Below, one piece after another: positions 1 to 7,690 of a stretch of 13,824 nucleotides of DNA. The translations under genes were made by a program, and so were the position numbers. Location: positions 1-13,824 of the forward strand of contig JAILCT010000262.1 in NCBI GenBank assembly GCA_024690425.1, written 5' to 3'. The DNA comes from Lachnospiraceae bacterium. Lineage in GTDB: Bacteria > Bacillota_A > Clostridia > Lachnospirales > Lachnospiraceae. How positions within the stretch are numbered: the stretch's first letter is position 1; every line of letters begins with the position of its first letter. The notes beneath the pieces are model-generated. The model saw only the letters and a program-made list of their open reading frames with translations. It did no database searches and was not told the origin of the DNA.

Positions 1-1
1 A

Positions 2-142
2 GGCGTTTCGCTCATCAAAGTGTCAGCTTTGCTAGGTCATGAGAGCGTTAACACAACTTTTGAGTACTATACCGAGATGATGGATGAGAATGAAAGAGTA
101 ATTACCTTTATGAATGACACCTTTCCGCTATTTGATGTTTAG
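2..142 (+). CDS. Tyrosine recombinase/integrase, C-terminal end (5' truncated by window)
   Basis: An open frame enters from the left edge and stops with TAG at 140-142. The 46 visible residues contain LLGHESVNTTFEYYTEM, which is the last part of a tyrosine recombinase catalytic domain: the GH histidine of the second active-site box, followed about ten residues later by a YY pair that should carry the nucleophilic tyrosine. Such enzymes cut and rejoin DNA at attachment sites through a covalent phosphotyrosine. Only the end of the protein is present, so family, length and integrity cannot be judged. The next gene, also a tyrosine recombinase, starts 17 nt downstream with its ribosome binding site just after this stop, so the two are probably co-transcribed. 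The alternative is the remains of an older recombinase next to a newer one. Confidence 0.85.
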   Translation, partial: GVSLIKVSALLGHESVNTTFEYYTEMMDENERVITFMNDTFPLFDV

Positions 143-159
143 TACAGGAGGTATTTGCT

Positions 160-1452
160 ATGAAATTTGATAGCAATCTACAGAACTATGTTGACTGGAA
201 GGTAACATCAGTCACCCGTATCAAGGAAAAGTATGGATACAGGGTTATGCTTATATATAATGATGGACAAACCAAGATACAGCAGAAATCAGGCTTTCCT
301 ACGCAAAAAAAAGCACAGGAGGACAGAGATAATACTGTAGCATCATTAGTTAACGGTAATTACGTTGTATATGCAAATGTAAGATTAGAAGACTTTCTTG
401 AATTTTGGCTTGAGAATGATTTAGGTACAAGATCTGATAGTTACAATACCATGCTCAACTTTGGGGGTATAATCAGAAACCATATAGTTCCAGTGATTGG
501 TCGGAAGAAGATGTCCGACATTACAAGAGCAGATATACAAAATCTGTACAACGATATAGCGGCTATATATCGCTCCACCGCAAAATCTGTAAAGACAATA
601 ATAAATATATCCATGCGCTATGCAATAAGCAAGAAAATCATAGCGGTCAATCCTGCTGAAGGCGTAGATCTTCCTAAACTTAAAAACGGGAATGCAGCAG
701 GATATCACAAAAGGTTTATAAATACAGAAAAGACACTTAACCTTGATCAAATACTGCTGTTGATCGAAAAGAGCAAGGGAACCCCAATATATATGCAAGT
801 GCTCTTTAACGTGCTCATGGGACTTAGACGCTCTGAAATAATAGCTGTTAAGTATGATGATATAGATTATATTAACCGGACACTAAAGATCAAACGACAA
901 CTTGGGAAGGTAAAGGGCAGTAAAAAGAGTGACTACGCCCCTAAAACGTTGACAAAGCAGGAAATCAAACCGAAGACAGAATCCGGTATAAGGGATGTTC
1001 CGATACCAGACTATGTATTTGAGGCAATCCAAAAGGAAAGAGCCAGATATGAGAAAAATAGGCGGAGGAGACCAAGGGAGTTCCAGGATCTGGGGTATAT
1101 ATGCTGTTCCACATATGGCCGACCACGGAGTAAAGACTTTCACTGGAAGTATTATAAGAAACTGTTATCAGATAATGGTCTGCCGGATATACGCTGGCAT
1201 GATCTGAGGGCAACCTTTTGTACACTATTGTTAAAGAATGACATTAATCCTAAAGCGGTTGCTAAGCTTATGGGGCATTCTAAAGAGATTGTAACCTTGG
1301 ATGTCTATGCTGACAAACGTAGGATTATTACAGATGGTATATCGGAAATGGAAGCATTTATGGAAGAAGTGCTTCCAAAAGAAAAGCTACAACAGGAATT
1401 TGCGGATGAGATAAGAGGTATTGTAGTCGATATTTCCGAGTATATTGCATAA
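160..1452 (+). CDS. Tyrosine recombinase (Tn916/phage Int-type integrase)
   Basis: This 430-residue site-specific recombinase is probably the integrase/excisionase partner of a mobile element. Residues about 22-70 resemble the AP2-like arm-binding domain of Tn916-type integrases, residues about 75-172 form the SAM-like core-binding domain, and residues about 190-390 form the catalytic domain. The catalytic set appears complete: Arg223 (GLRRSE), a probable Lys272 (KTESG hairpin), His347 and Arg350 (HDLR), His373 (MGHS) and nucleophile Tyr383 (DVYAD). A clear AGGAGG 8 nt before the ATG supports the start. Codon use (many ATA, AGA, TTA) and AT content differ from the genes downstream, a sign of horizontal transfer. 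It lies directly after another recombinase end and 253 nt before uvrB, so the element boundary probably falls in that gap. No excisionase gene is visible. Length and motif order are normal for the family. Confidence 0.93.
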   Translation: MKFDSNLQNYVDWKVTSVTRIKEKYGYRVMLIYNDGQTKIQQKSGFPTQKKAQEDRDNTVASLVNGNYVVYANVRLEDFLEFWLENDLGTRSDSYNTMLNFGGIIRNHIVPVIGRKKMSDITRADIQNLYNDIAAIYRSTAKSVKTIINISMRYAISKKIIAVNPAEGVDLPKLKNGNAAGYHKRFINTEKTLNLDQILLLIEKSKGTPIYMQVLFNVLMGLRRSEIIAVKYDDIDYINRTLKIKRQLGKVKGSKKSDYAPKTLTKQEIKPKTESGIRDVPIPDYVFEAIQKERARYEKNRRRRPREFQDLGYICCSTYGRPRSKDFHWKYYKKLLSDNGLPDIRWHDLRATFCTLLLKNDINPKAVAKLMGHSKEIVTLDVYADKRRIITDGISEMEAFMEEVLPKEKLQQEFADEIRGIVVDISEYIA

Positions 1453-1515
1453 ACGATATGGGTTTTGCAATGTATAGATATGTTATGTACTTTTGAGCTA
1501 TGATATGGTATATAT

Positions 1516-1557
1516 ACAGGGACGGGTTTGGTATGAAACATGCCGATCCGTCCTTGT
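1516..1557 (+). other. Imperfect hairpin after the integrase gene
   Basis: The arm at 1516-1534 (starting acagggacgg) pairs with the arm at 1540-1557 (ending ccgtccttgt) across a 5-nt loop, with a few G-T pairs and one bulge. The six-base ggacgg/ccgtcc core is perfect. The nearest T run starts 12 nt later (1569-1574), so it is a poor intrinsic terminator by itself. It may be a 3'-end stabiliser of the integrase transcript or part of the element's attachment region. Confidence 0.4.
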
Positions 1558-1564
1558 AGTTTAT

Positions 1565-1595
1565 ATAGTTTTTTGTAGTCCGGAAAACTATTTTT
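1565..1595 (+). terminator. Probable intrinsic terminator between integrase and uvrB
   Basis: ATAGTTTT (1565-1572) and AAAACTAT (1584-1591) are perfect inverted repeats. Adding two G-U pairs and one G-C pair extends the stem to 11 bp with a 5-nt loop (tagtc). A T run (1591-1595) follows directly. The stem is AU-rich, so strength is uncertain. Position and orientation fit the end of the integrase transcript, insulating uvrB. Confidence 0.5.
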
Positions 1596-1705
1596 GTGAC
1601 CTTCATTCGTATTTTGGAGTTTTTTCGCAAAAATAGAAGACGCGGATTTCTGTAGAATACGAATTTTCGGGCGAATAGACGAACTTTTTTATTATAGGTT
1701 TTGAG
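1596..1705 (+). promoter_or_regulatory. uvrB upstream region with spaced inverted repeat
   Basis: This is the leader in front of uvrB; no gene is visible. It contains a perfect 9-bp inverted repeat, attcgtatt (1605-1613) and aatacgaat (1656-1664), 42 nt apart, and a smaller TTCG-GG-CGAA palindrome at 1666-1675. I expected a LexA/DinR operator (GAAC-N4-GTTC) here because uvrB is commonly SOS-regulated, but none is present. I cannot place a convincing -35/-10 pair; TAGAAT (1653-1658) lacks a matching -35. The ribosome binding site before the uvrB ATG is weak (aggttttgag). Confidence 0.35.
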
Positions 1706-3697
1706 ATGGAAAAAACAGAGAATTTGTTCAAATTGCACAGTGAGTACCAACCAACGGGCGATCAGCCCAAGGCTATAAAGGAGCTTGTCGATGGGTTCCG
1801 TGAAGGCAATCAGTTTCAGACTTTGGTTGGGGTTACGGGGTCGGGTAAGACCTTTACGATGGCCAATGTCATTGCGGCCTTAAATAAGCCCACTTTGGTA
1901 ATATCGCACAATAAGACCCTCGCTGGCCAATTGTACGGAGAATTTAAAGAGTTCTTCCCCGAGAACGCGGTGGAGTACTTTGTATCCTACTATGATTATT
2001 ACCAGCCCGAGGCTTATGTACCTTCGACCGATACCTATATCGAGAAGGACTCCTCTGTAAATGATGAGATAGATAAGTTAAGGTTGTCGGCTACTGCTTC
2101 TCTTACAGAGCGCAGGGATGTTATCGTTGTAGCTTCGGTATCCTGCATTTACGGTATAGGTTCACCGTCCGATTACATGAACATGATAATCTCTCTTCGC
2201 CCCGGAATGCGTAAGGATCGGGACGAGGTCATCCGTGAGCTTATAAGCATCAGTTACGAAAGAAATCACATGGATTTCGGCCGCGGCAAGTTCAGGGTAA
2301 ACGGTGACATAATCGAAGTTTTCCCTGCGTGGGAATCAGACCGCGCGGTAAGGATAGAATTCTTCGGAGATGAGATCGACCGTATTGTGGAAATAGACCC
2401 ATTAACGGGACAGATCAAGGCAACTATGAGTCACTTCGCAGTGTTTCCCGCATCTCATTATGTTATTCCACGGGAGAAGGTTGAGACGGCATGTGCCACG
2501 ATCGAGACAGAACTTGAGGAAAGGGTTAAGTACTTTGAGAAGGAGGGGCGCCTGCTTGAAGCGCAGCGCATATCGGAACGCACCAGATATGATATCGAGA
2601 TGCTGCGCGAGACAGGCTTCTGCTCAGGCATAGAGAATTACTCAAGACATTTGTACGGTGGACTGCCGGGCCAGGAACCTTACACGCTTATGAACTACTT
2701 CCCGGATGATTATCTTATCATAGTGGATGAGTCCCATATAACAATACCTCAGATAAGGGGTATGTATGCGGGAGACCAGTCAAGGAAGACCACGCTGGTT
2801 GACTTTGGCTTCAGGCTTCCTTCCGCCAAGGATAACAGACCCTTGAACTTTGAGGAGTTTGAGGGTAAAATAGACCAGATGATGTTCGTTTCGGCCACCC
2901 CATCGGATTATGAGGCGGACCATGAACTCCTGCGTACCGAGCAGGTGATAAGACCGACAGGACTTCTTGATCCAGAGATTAGCGTTCGGCCCATTGAAGG
3001 TCAGATAGATGATCTTATCTCCGAGATTAAAAAGGAGACAGGGAATCATAATAAGGTCCTTGTGACGACTCTTACAAAGAGGATGGCGGAAGACCTGACA
3101 GATTATCTTAAGGAAGTGGGTATTAGGGTCAAGTATCTGCACTCGGATGTGGATACTCTCGAGAGGGCACAGATAATCAGGGATATGCGTCTTGATGTCT
3201 TCGACGTACTGGTCGGTATCAACCTATTAAGAGAGGGACTTGATATTCCCGAAATATCACTTGTGGCTATCCTTGATGCGGATAAGGAAGGTTTTCTTCG
3301 CTCGGAAACATCGCTTATCCAGACAATAGGCCGTGCGGCCAGGAATGCGGAAGGCCATGTTATCATGTATGCAGATATGATGACGGATTCCATGAAGCAT
3401 GCCATCGATGAGACGAACAGGCGCCGCAAGATACAGAGCGAATATAACGAAGAGCATGGGATAACACCGCAGACCATCAAGAAGGCGGTAAGGGATCTTA
3501 TTTCAATCTCCAGGGAGATCGCAAAAGAGGAGATGCGCTTTGAGAAGGATCCCGAGTCCATGGACGATAAGGAACTCGACAAGCTTATCAAACAGGTAGA
3601 GAAGCAGATGAAGAAGGCTGCGGCGGATCTTGACTTTGAATCGGCAGCCCTGTTAAGGGATAAGATGATCGAGCTTAAGAAGCACAAAATATCATGA
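1706..3697 (+). CDS. uvrB: UvrABC system protein B (excinuclease helicase-like subunit)
   Basis: UvrB verifies DNA lesions delivered by UvrA and recruits UvrC for dual incision in nucleotide excision repair. The 663 residues match the usual length of about 660-670. Visible in order: the family N-terminus ([13 protein letters not shown], 12-24), Walker A GVTGSGKT (42-49), the damage-probing beta-hairpin region rich in tyrosines (about 92-115), the DESH motif (341-344), helicase motif [11 protein letters not shown] (539-547) and a C-terminal UVR domain (about 623-658) that contacts UvrC or UvrA. The ATG at 1706 matches the family start although its ribosome binding site is weak. The next gene begins 15 nt after the stop, and the stop overlaps that gene's AGGAGG, so read-through into the glycan cassette is likely. 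No truncation or frameshift is seen. Confidence 0.98.
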   Translation: MEKTENLFKLHSEYQPTGDQPKAIKELVDGFREGNQFQTLVGVTGSGKTFTMANVIAALNKPTLVISHNKTLAGQLYGEFKEFFPENAVEYFVSYYDYYQPEAYVPSTDTYIEKDSSVNDEIDKLRLSATASLTERRDVIVVASVSCIYGIGSPSDYMNMIISLRPGMRKDRDEVIRELISISYERNHMDFGRGKFRVNGDIIEVFPAWESDRAVRIEFFGDEIDRIVEIDPLTGQIKATMSHFAVFPASHYVIPREKVETACATIETELEERVKYFEKEGRLLEAQRISERTRYDIEMLRETGFCSGIENYSRHLYGGLPGQEPYTLMNYFPDDYLIIVDESHITIPQIRGMYAGDQSRKTTLVDFGFRLPSAKDNRPLNFEEFEGKIDQMMFVSATPSDYEADHELLRTEQVIRPTGLLDPEISVRPIEGQIDDLISEIKKETGNHNKVLVTTLTKRMAEDLTDYLKEVGIRVKYLHSDVDTLERAQIIRDMRLDVFDVLVGINLLREGLDIPEISLVAILDADKEGFLRSETSLIQTIGRAARNAEGHVIMYADMMTDSMKHAIDETNRRRKIQSEYNEEHGITPQTIKKAVRDLISISREIAKEEMRFEKDPESMDDKELDKLIKQVEKQMKKAAADLDFESAALLRDKMIELKKHKIS

Positions 3698-3712
3698 GGA
3701 GGGACCCAAGAA

Positions 3713-4465
3713 ATGGGTAAGCTTTCAGTAGTGGTTCCCACATTCAATGAATCGGAGAATGTCGGAAATCTTGTAAACCAGATAGATTATGCCCTGAAGG
3801 GTATTGATTATGAGATCGTCTTTGTAGATGACAGCAATGACAATACCCCTAAGGTCATCGAAGAGGTAATGAAGGAGAATCCCAATGTCCGCATGAAACA
3901 CCGTGAGGGTGAGACGGGCCTTGCTACAGCCGTTATAGAGGGATTCAGGATTGCAGTCGGTGATTACATCGCAGTCATGGATGCCGACCTTCAGCATCCA
4001 CCGAAGATCCTGCGCTCAATGTATTATTGCCTTGAAACGGGAATCGATTTCTGTGTGCCTTCGCGATTTATCCCGGGTGGTTCGGATGGAGGACTTGGTC
4101 CGTACAGGAAGCTTGTATCGGGAGTAGCAAGGTATATAGGCAAGATACTTCTTCCTTGCTTACGTAAGATAAGCGATCCCACAAGCGGACTCTTTATGTT
4201 CAGAAGGGAAGTTATCAGCAATGCAGATCTCCAGCCTATCGGATGGAAGATCCTTATAGAGGTTCTTGCCATGGGAACCTACAGAACAGTGGTTGAGATA
4301 CCTTATAAGTTCCAGGCACGTCCTGCCGGAGAGAGCAAGCTTACATCCAAGGTCACGATGGAGTATCTTGAGCAGGTCAAGGGACTTATGAAGAGAGGAA
4401 AGAAGCAGCAGGGAGTCAAGGTGATACGCTGGTCGGAGCAGCGGATGAAGGCTGCGGAGAAATAA
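3713..4465 (+). CDS. GT2 polyprenyl/dolichyl-phosphate sugar synthase (DPM1-like)
   Basis: This 250-residue family 2 glycosyltransferase probably moves a sugar from a nucleotide donor onto a polyprenyl phosphate at the inner face of the membrane. It shows a GT-A fold start (LSVVVPTFNESENV, 4-17), the VDDS donor motif (38-41), the metal-binding DADLQHPP (90-97), the SDPTSGLF box (154-161) and the RPAGESKL motif (203-210), a set typical of dolichol-phosphate-mannose-synthase-like enzymes. Unlike GtrB or many bacterial relatives it has no C-terminal membrane helices and ends in a basic tail (about 226-250), so it should be cytosolic or peripheral. A strong AGGAGG supports the ATG. One base separates its stop from the MBOAT start, so the two are translationally linked, which suggests it supplies lipid-linked sugar for the same glycan. 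The sugar cannot be told from sequence. Confidence 0.88.
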   Translation: MGKLSVVVPTFNESENVGNLVNQIDYALKGIDYEIVFVDDSNDNTPKVIEEVMKENPNVRMKHREGETGLATAVIEGFRIAVGDYIAVMDADLQHPPKILRSMYYCLETGIDFCVPSRFIPGGSDGGLGPYRKLVSGVARYIGKILLPCLRKISDPTSGLFMFRREVISNADLQPIGWKILIEVLAMGTYRTVVEIPYKFQARPAGESKLTSKVTMEYLEQVKGLMKRGKKQQGVKVIRWSEQRMKAAEK

Positions 4466-4466
4466 A

Positions 4467-5969
4467 ATGATTTTCAGTTCCGTCATTTTTTTGTGTTTCT
4501 TTTTACCCATAATGATACTTGTATATTATGCGCTTCCGGAGAAGCTTAAGAATATCTGGCTTCTTGTCGGAAGCCTGTTTTTCTATGCCTGGGGAGAGCC
4601 TGAGTATATCTTTATCATGCTGGCTTCGATAGTGGGGAATTACCTCTTCGGGATACTCATACACATATTTGCCTTCAGGCAGTCCGAAGAGAAGACAGGG
4701 GGACGGTTCTTTCGTCTTCTTCCGAAGATCACCCTGGCAGTGACCGTATTGTACAATCTTGGTATTCTTTTCTATTTCAAGTATTTCAACCTCTTCATGG
4801 AGACAGTGAGCCAGATATCCCACAGGGAGATGGAATGGACAAAGGTAGCGCTCCCGATAGGAATATCATTTTACACATTTCAGGGTATGTCCTATGTCAT
4901 CGACGTATACAAAAGTGAAGGACAGACGGATCGGAGCGGCAACAGGGTATCGATCGTTCAGAAGAATCCTATAAACCTTGCCCTCTATATTTCAATGTTC
5001 CCACAGCTTATTGCAGGACCTATAGTCAGGTATTCGGATATTAGGGAGTCGCTTAAGAAGAGGATTACCAATGCCGATACCTTCACGAAAGGTGCCGAGA
5101 GGTTTATTGTGGGGCTTGCCAAGAAGGCGATACTTGCCAATTCAATCGGTGAAGTGGCGGATAAGATCTTCAATGCGGACCTTGAGTATATGGGTGTTCC
5201 TGTAGCCTGGCTCGGAGCCCTGTGCTATACACTTCAGATATTTTTTGATTTTTCGGGCTATTCGGATATGGCCATCGGACTTGGTAAGATATTCGGGTTT
5301 GACTTTCTTGAGAACTTCAATTATCCCTATATATCAAAGTCAATAACGGAGTTTTGGAGGAGATGGCACATTTCTCTTTCAAGCTGGTTCAGGGATTATT
5401 TATATATCCCGCTTGGCGGTAACCGCAAGGGCAACGTATATGTGAACCTGCTCATAGTATTTCTGGCGACCGGAATATGGCACGGTGCTGCGTGGAGCTT
5501 CATTATCTGGGGCCTGTGGCACGGACTGTTTATGCTCATAGAAAGGTATTTCAGGAAGAGAGACAAGGCCAATCCCTTTGACAGGGTCCCTGCAGTACTT
5601 AAGTGGATGTATGCCATGCTTGTGGCAATGCTCGGATGGGTCCTCTTCAAGCTTGAGGATGTCCCCGATACCCTTGCCTATATAGGAAAGATGTTCGGGG
5701 CAGGAGCCGGCGGCTATACGGAATTTTCCGCAAGGTTCTATCTTGACAACAAGATGATAGTCATTCTTGTGATTGCCCTGCTTGCGTGTGTTCCTTGGAA
5801 GGAAGTCCTTAAAGGACGCGCCCTGACTTTATACACAGGATTCACGGATGCGGGCCCCGGCAAGGTCACTTGCATCATCCGCCGGGTGCTGTTGATTTTG
5901 CTTTTGCTGATCAGTATGTTGTTCATTGTTAACTCTACATACAATCCATTTATATACTTCAGATTTTGA
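4467..5969 (+). CDS. MBOAT-family O-acyltransferase (AlgI-like)
   Basis: This 500-residue polytopic membrane protein probably carries acetyl groups from cytoplasmic acetyl-CoA across the membrane for O-acetylation of an extracellular glycan. Evidence: a characteristic N-terminus (FFLPIMILVYYALP), many hydrophobic helices throughout, the GISFYTFQGMSYVID box (132-146), MFPQLIAGPIVR (177-188), FWRRWHISLSSWFRDY (296-311), and GIWHGAAW (337-344) carrying the presumed catalytic His339. Length is normal for AlgI/DltB relatives. It starts one base after the glycosyltransferase stop and precedes an AlgX/AlgJ-like partner, the standard two-protein acetylation arrangement. Oddity: residues about 75-85, in a hydrophilic loop before the third hydrophobic segment, are encoded by a copy of a 29-bp palindrome-ended repeat that also occurs downstream at 6027-6055. 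The acceptor glycan is unknown; teichoic acid, capsule or another exopolysaccharide are possible. Confidence 0.93.
   Translation: MIFSSVIFLCFFLPIMILVYYALPEKLKNIWLLVGSLFFYAWGEPEYIFIMLASIVGNYLFGILIHIFAFRQSEEKTGGRFFRLLPKITLAVTVLYNLGILFYFKYFNLFMETVSQISHREMEWTKVALPIGISFYTFQGMSYVIDVYKSEGQTDRSGNRVSIVQKNPINLALYISMFPQLIAGPIVRYSDIRESLKKRITNADTFTKGAERFIVGLAKKAILANSIGEVADKIFNADLEYMGVPVAWLGALCYTLQIFFDFSGYSDMAIGLGKIFGFDFLENFNYPYISKSITEFWRRWHISLSSWFRDYLYIPLGGNRKGNVYVNLLIVFLATGIWHGAAWSFIIWGLWHGLFMLIERYFRKRDKANPFDRVPAVLKWMYAMLVAMLGWVLFKLEDVPDTLAYIGKMFGAGAGGYTEFSARFYLDNKMIVILVIALLACVPWKEVLKGRALTLYTGFTDAGPGKVTCIIRRVLLILLLLISMLFIVNSTYNPFIYFRF
4691..4719 (-). repeat. Copy 1 of 29-bp palindrome-ended repeat, inside the MBOAT gene
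   Basis: The + strand reads gaagac ... gtcttc, with perfect 6-bp inverted ends and the core gggggacggttcttt. Against the reverse complement of the intergenic copy at 6027-6055 it matches at 27 of 29 positions; the differences are at positions 8 and 23 of the repeat. It lies in frame and encodes about residues 75-85 (EKTGGRFFRLL) of the acyltransferase. Confidence 0.85.
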
Positions 5970-6024
5970 TTTTTAGGTTCGGATGAAATAGTGTGACGCA
6001 GAGCGTATTAGTTAAAGAAGAAAA

Positions 6025-6057
6025 ATGAAGACAAAAGAACCGTCCCCGTGTCTTCAT
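6025..6057 (+). repeat. Copy 2 of 29-bp palindrome-ended repeat, intergenic hairpin
   Basis: ATGAAGACA (6025-6033) and TGTCTTCAT (6049-6057) are perfect 9-bp inverted arms around a 15-nt loop containing aaagaaccgtccccg. The shared 29-bp unit is 6027-6055, in the opposite orientation to the copy at 4691-4719. It ends 3 nt before the likely ribosome binding site (ggaatg, 6061-6066) of the AlgX-like gene, so a folded RNA could affect translation or protect the mRNA. No T run follows, so it is not an intrinsic terminator. From memory, similar gaaccgtcccc palindromes are dispersed in many clostridial genomes; I could not confirm this here. Confidence 0.85.
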
Positions 6058-6070
6058 ATTGGAATGAATT

Positions 6071-7657
6071 ATGAGAAAAAAACTGACTAACATAATCTTC
6101 ATACTGGCGTTTCTGGCGTGTCTGATCGTACCGGCGGTATTCACAAATACCAGGGAGAATCAGATATCCACGATCGACAACAAGCTCCTCACCGAGTGGC
6201 CCGGCCTTAACTGGAAGCTTAAGACCAATACCAAGGTTGAGGAATACCTTAACGACCGTATCGGCTTCAGGGAACAGGCCATAGAGGCTTATACCGAGCT
6301 TAACGACAAGCTCTTCCATGTAATGGTCCACCCTCTCTTTATGTACGGCAAGGAGGGACAGATATTCTATAAGGATCCTACTTATATCAAGGGCTACCAG
6401 CACATGAATACGGACGAGGCGTGCCTTGATACGTTCGTGGATTTTCTTGATAAGACCGATGACTATCTTAAGGAGAAGGATATAGAGTTCCTTTATTTCC
6501 TGTGTCCCGATAAGAAGACGATATATCCGGAATACTTCCCGGACTCCATCCATGTCAATGAGAACAATCCCGGGATAATCGACTACATGAGGCAGGAACT
6601 TGATGATAAGGATGTGAGGTATATCATACCTGATGAAGAACTAAGAGCTGCCAAGGAGCACCAGGTCGTATATAACAAGCTGTATGATGCCACCCACTGG
6701 AACGAAGACGGAGCCTTTATCGGTCATGAACTGATCGACGAAAGGATACAGTCGGCATTTGATGATGTGCGCCCGCTTAAGAGGGATGATTATTTAAGGC
6801 TTACAGAGCACAGGGATACCCTGGATGTGGCCAAGTTCACCATAGATGATACGATACCTCATTATGCCCTTGTTAAGGACACAAGCTCCGACATGACGTC
6901 ATATCTGCTTGATTCGATGATGTTTAACGATAATTCCTTCTACTCCCACTTCTCCAATCCGGAGGCAGGGAACAACAGGAGGCTGCTGGTCTTCTGCGAC
7001 AGTTATTTCGGTAACTATCATAAGTTTTACCAGTACAGGTTTTCGGAAGTATACTTTGTGCACTGGCATAACTATAAATATCTTCAGTACTATGTCAACC
7101 TCATGTTCCCTGATATGGTCATCTTCGAGACGGCCGAAAGGTGTATAGCCGGAGAGGTGATCGGGGAAAAGGATGAGGAAGGCAACAGAATGAGCACTGT
7201 TGACTTTGGCGGGATATACTATGAACCCCCGTACCTTAAGACGGCTAAAGTCGATCCTAAGAAGGCTTCGACATCTTCCGGTATGTATGACGGGATCAAC
7301 ATGGATCCATCGAAGAATGTTGCCTATGTGCTTACCGAAATACGGGGTGTCGACCGAGACGGGACCACCCTGTACCTTAACGTGAACGAAGGAGATACGG
7401 CGGTCAGCATAAACGGGTATTTAGAATCACTTGACGGCAGGGAATATGATGTGTATGCGAACCTTGGCAGTGAGCAGTGGGTTGAATGCGATTATCAGTA
7501 CCTGCATGAGATGTCGGAAGAATCAGGAATGAAGCAGTTCTCCGTAAACGTGCAGAGGCGGTACCTCATGGAGGAGACCATCTCGCTTGTGGCCGTGGCA
7601 GAAGATACGGGAGAAGCATATCTGCTTGATGATCTTGAAGTCAGATATAGTGAATAA
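6071..7657 (+). CDS. AlgX/AlgJ-like SGNH (DHHW-type) O-acetylation protein
   Basis: This 528-residue protein is probably the extracytoplasmic partner of the MBOAT protein, accepting acetyl groups and placing them on the glycan. A single N-terminal hydrophobic segment (about 8-25) after Arg-Lys-Lys should be an uncleaved anchor or signal. The AlgX/AlgJ/DHHW-type fold is indicated by the N-terminal region around NDRIGFREQAIEAY (61-74), the YDATHWNEDGAF motif (205-216, with Asp206 and His209) and the serine motif FCDSYFGNY (308-316, nucleophile Ser311). In AlgX/AlgJ the acid and histidine lie in D-x-H; here the spacing is D-x-x-H, so the exact catalytic pair needs care. The region after about 390 looks like a separate beta-rich C-terminal domain that I do not recognise. 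The ribosome binding site (ggaatg) is weak. It lies 101 nt after the MBOAT gene, separated by the 29-bp repeat. Confidence 0.82.
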   Translation: MRKKLTNIIFILAFLACLIVPAVFTNTRENQISTIDNKLLTEWPGLNWKLKTNTKVEEYLNDRIGFREQAIEAYTELNDKLFHVMVHPLFMYGKEGQIFYKDPTYIKGYQHMNTDEACLDTFVDFLDKTDDYLKEKDIEFLYFLCPDKKTIYPEYFPDSIHVNENNPGIIDYMRQELDDKDVRYIIPDEELRAAKEHQVVYNKLYDATHWNEDGAFIGHELIDERIQSAFDDVRPLKRDDYLRLTEHRDTLDVAKFTIDDTIPHYALVKDTSSDMTSYLLDSMMFNDNSFYSHFSNPEAGNNRRLLVFCDSYFGNYHKFYQYRFSEVYFVHWHNYKYLQYYVNLMFPDMVIFETAERCIAGEVIGEKDEEGNRMSTVDFGGIYYEPPYLKTAKVDPKKASTSSGMYDGINMDPSKNVAYVLTEIRGVDRDGTTLYLNVNEGDTAVSINGYLESLDGREYDVYANLGSEQWVECDYQYLHEMSEESGMKQFSVNVQRRYLMEETISLVAVAEDTGEAYLLDDLEVRYSE

Positions 7658-7661
7658 TGGA

Positions 7662-7690
7662 TTGTAAATGCCCTGCCGCTGGTTTATAAT
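7662..7690 (+). promoter_or_regulatory. Sigma-A-type promoter for the ECF transporter operon
   Basis: TTGTAA (7662-7667), a 17-nt spacer and a perfect TATAAT (7685-7690) stand 50 nt before the S-component ATG. An imperfect inverted repeat (7660-7668 with 7683-7691, 8 of 9 positions pairing) covers both hexamers and could be an operator, though promoter AT content alone may explain it. The leader of about 43 nt holds a small 6-bp hairpin at about 7693-7710 and is too short for common vitamin riboswitches. Confidence 0.65.

Noticed and set aside
1516..1534. Possible third copy of the 29-bp repeat
   Set aside because: Only the short acaggg-acgg portion resembles the repeat core; the gaagac ends and the ttcttt segment are missing.
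1453..1705. tRNA gene as integration target of the recombinase
   Set aside because: I found no cloverleaf, T-loop GTTCGA-type sequence or CCA end in this gap on either strand.
3103..3747. Minus-strand open frame opposite the end of uvrB (214 codons)
   Set aside because: It is antisense to the conserved UvrB helicase and UVR regions, its translation is Ser/Ile-rich without domain features, and no promoter or ribosome binding site is seen.
6025..6090. Micro-ORF starting in the repeat hairpin before the AlgX-like gene
   Set aside because: It has 21 codons, is out of frame with the gene, and its start lies within a repeat whose other copy is read in the opposite sense, so coding is not supported.
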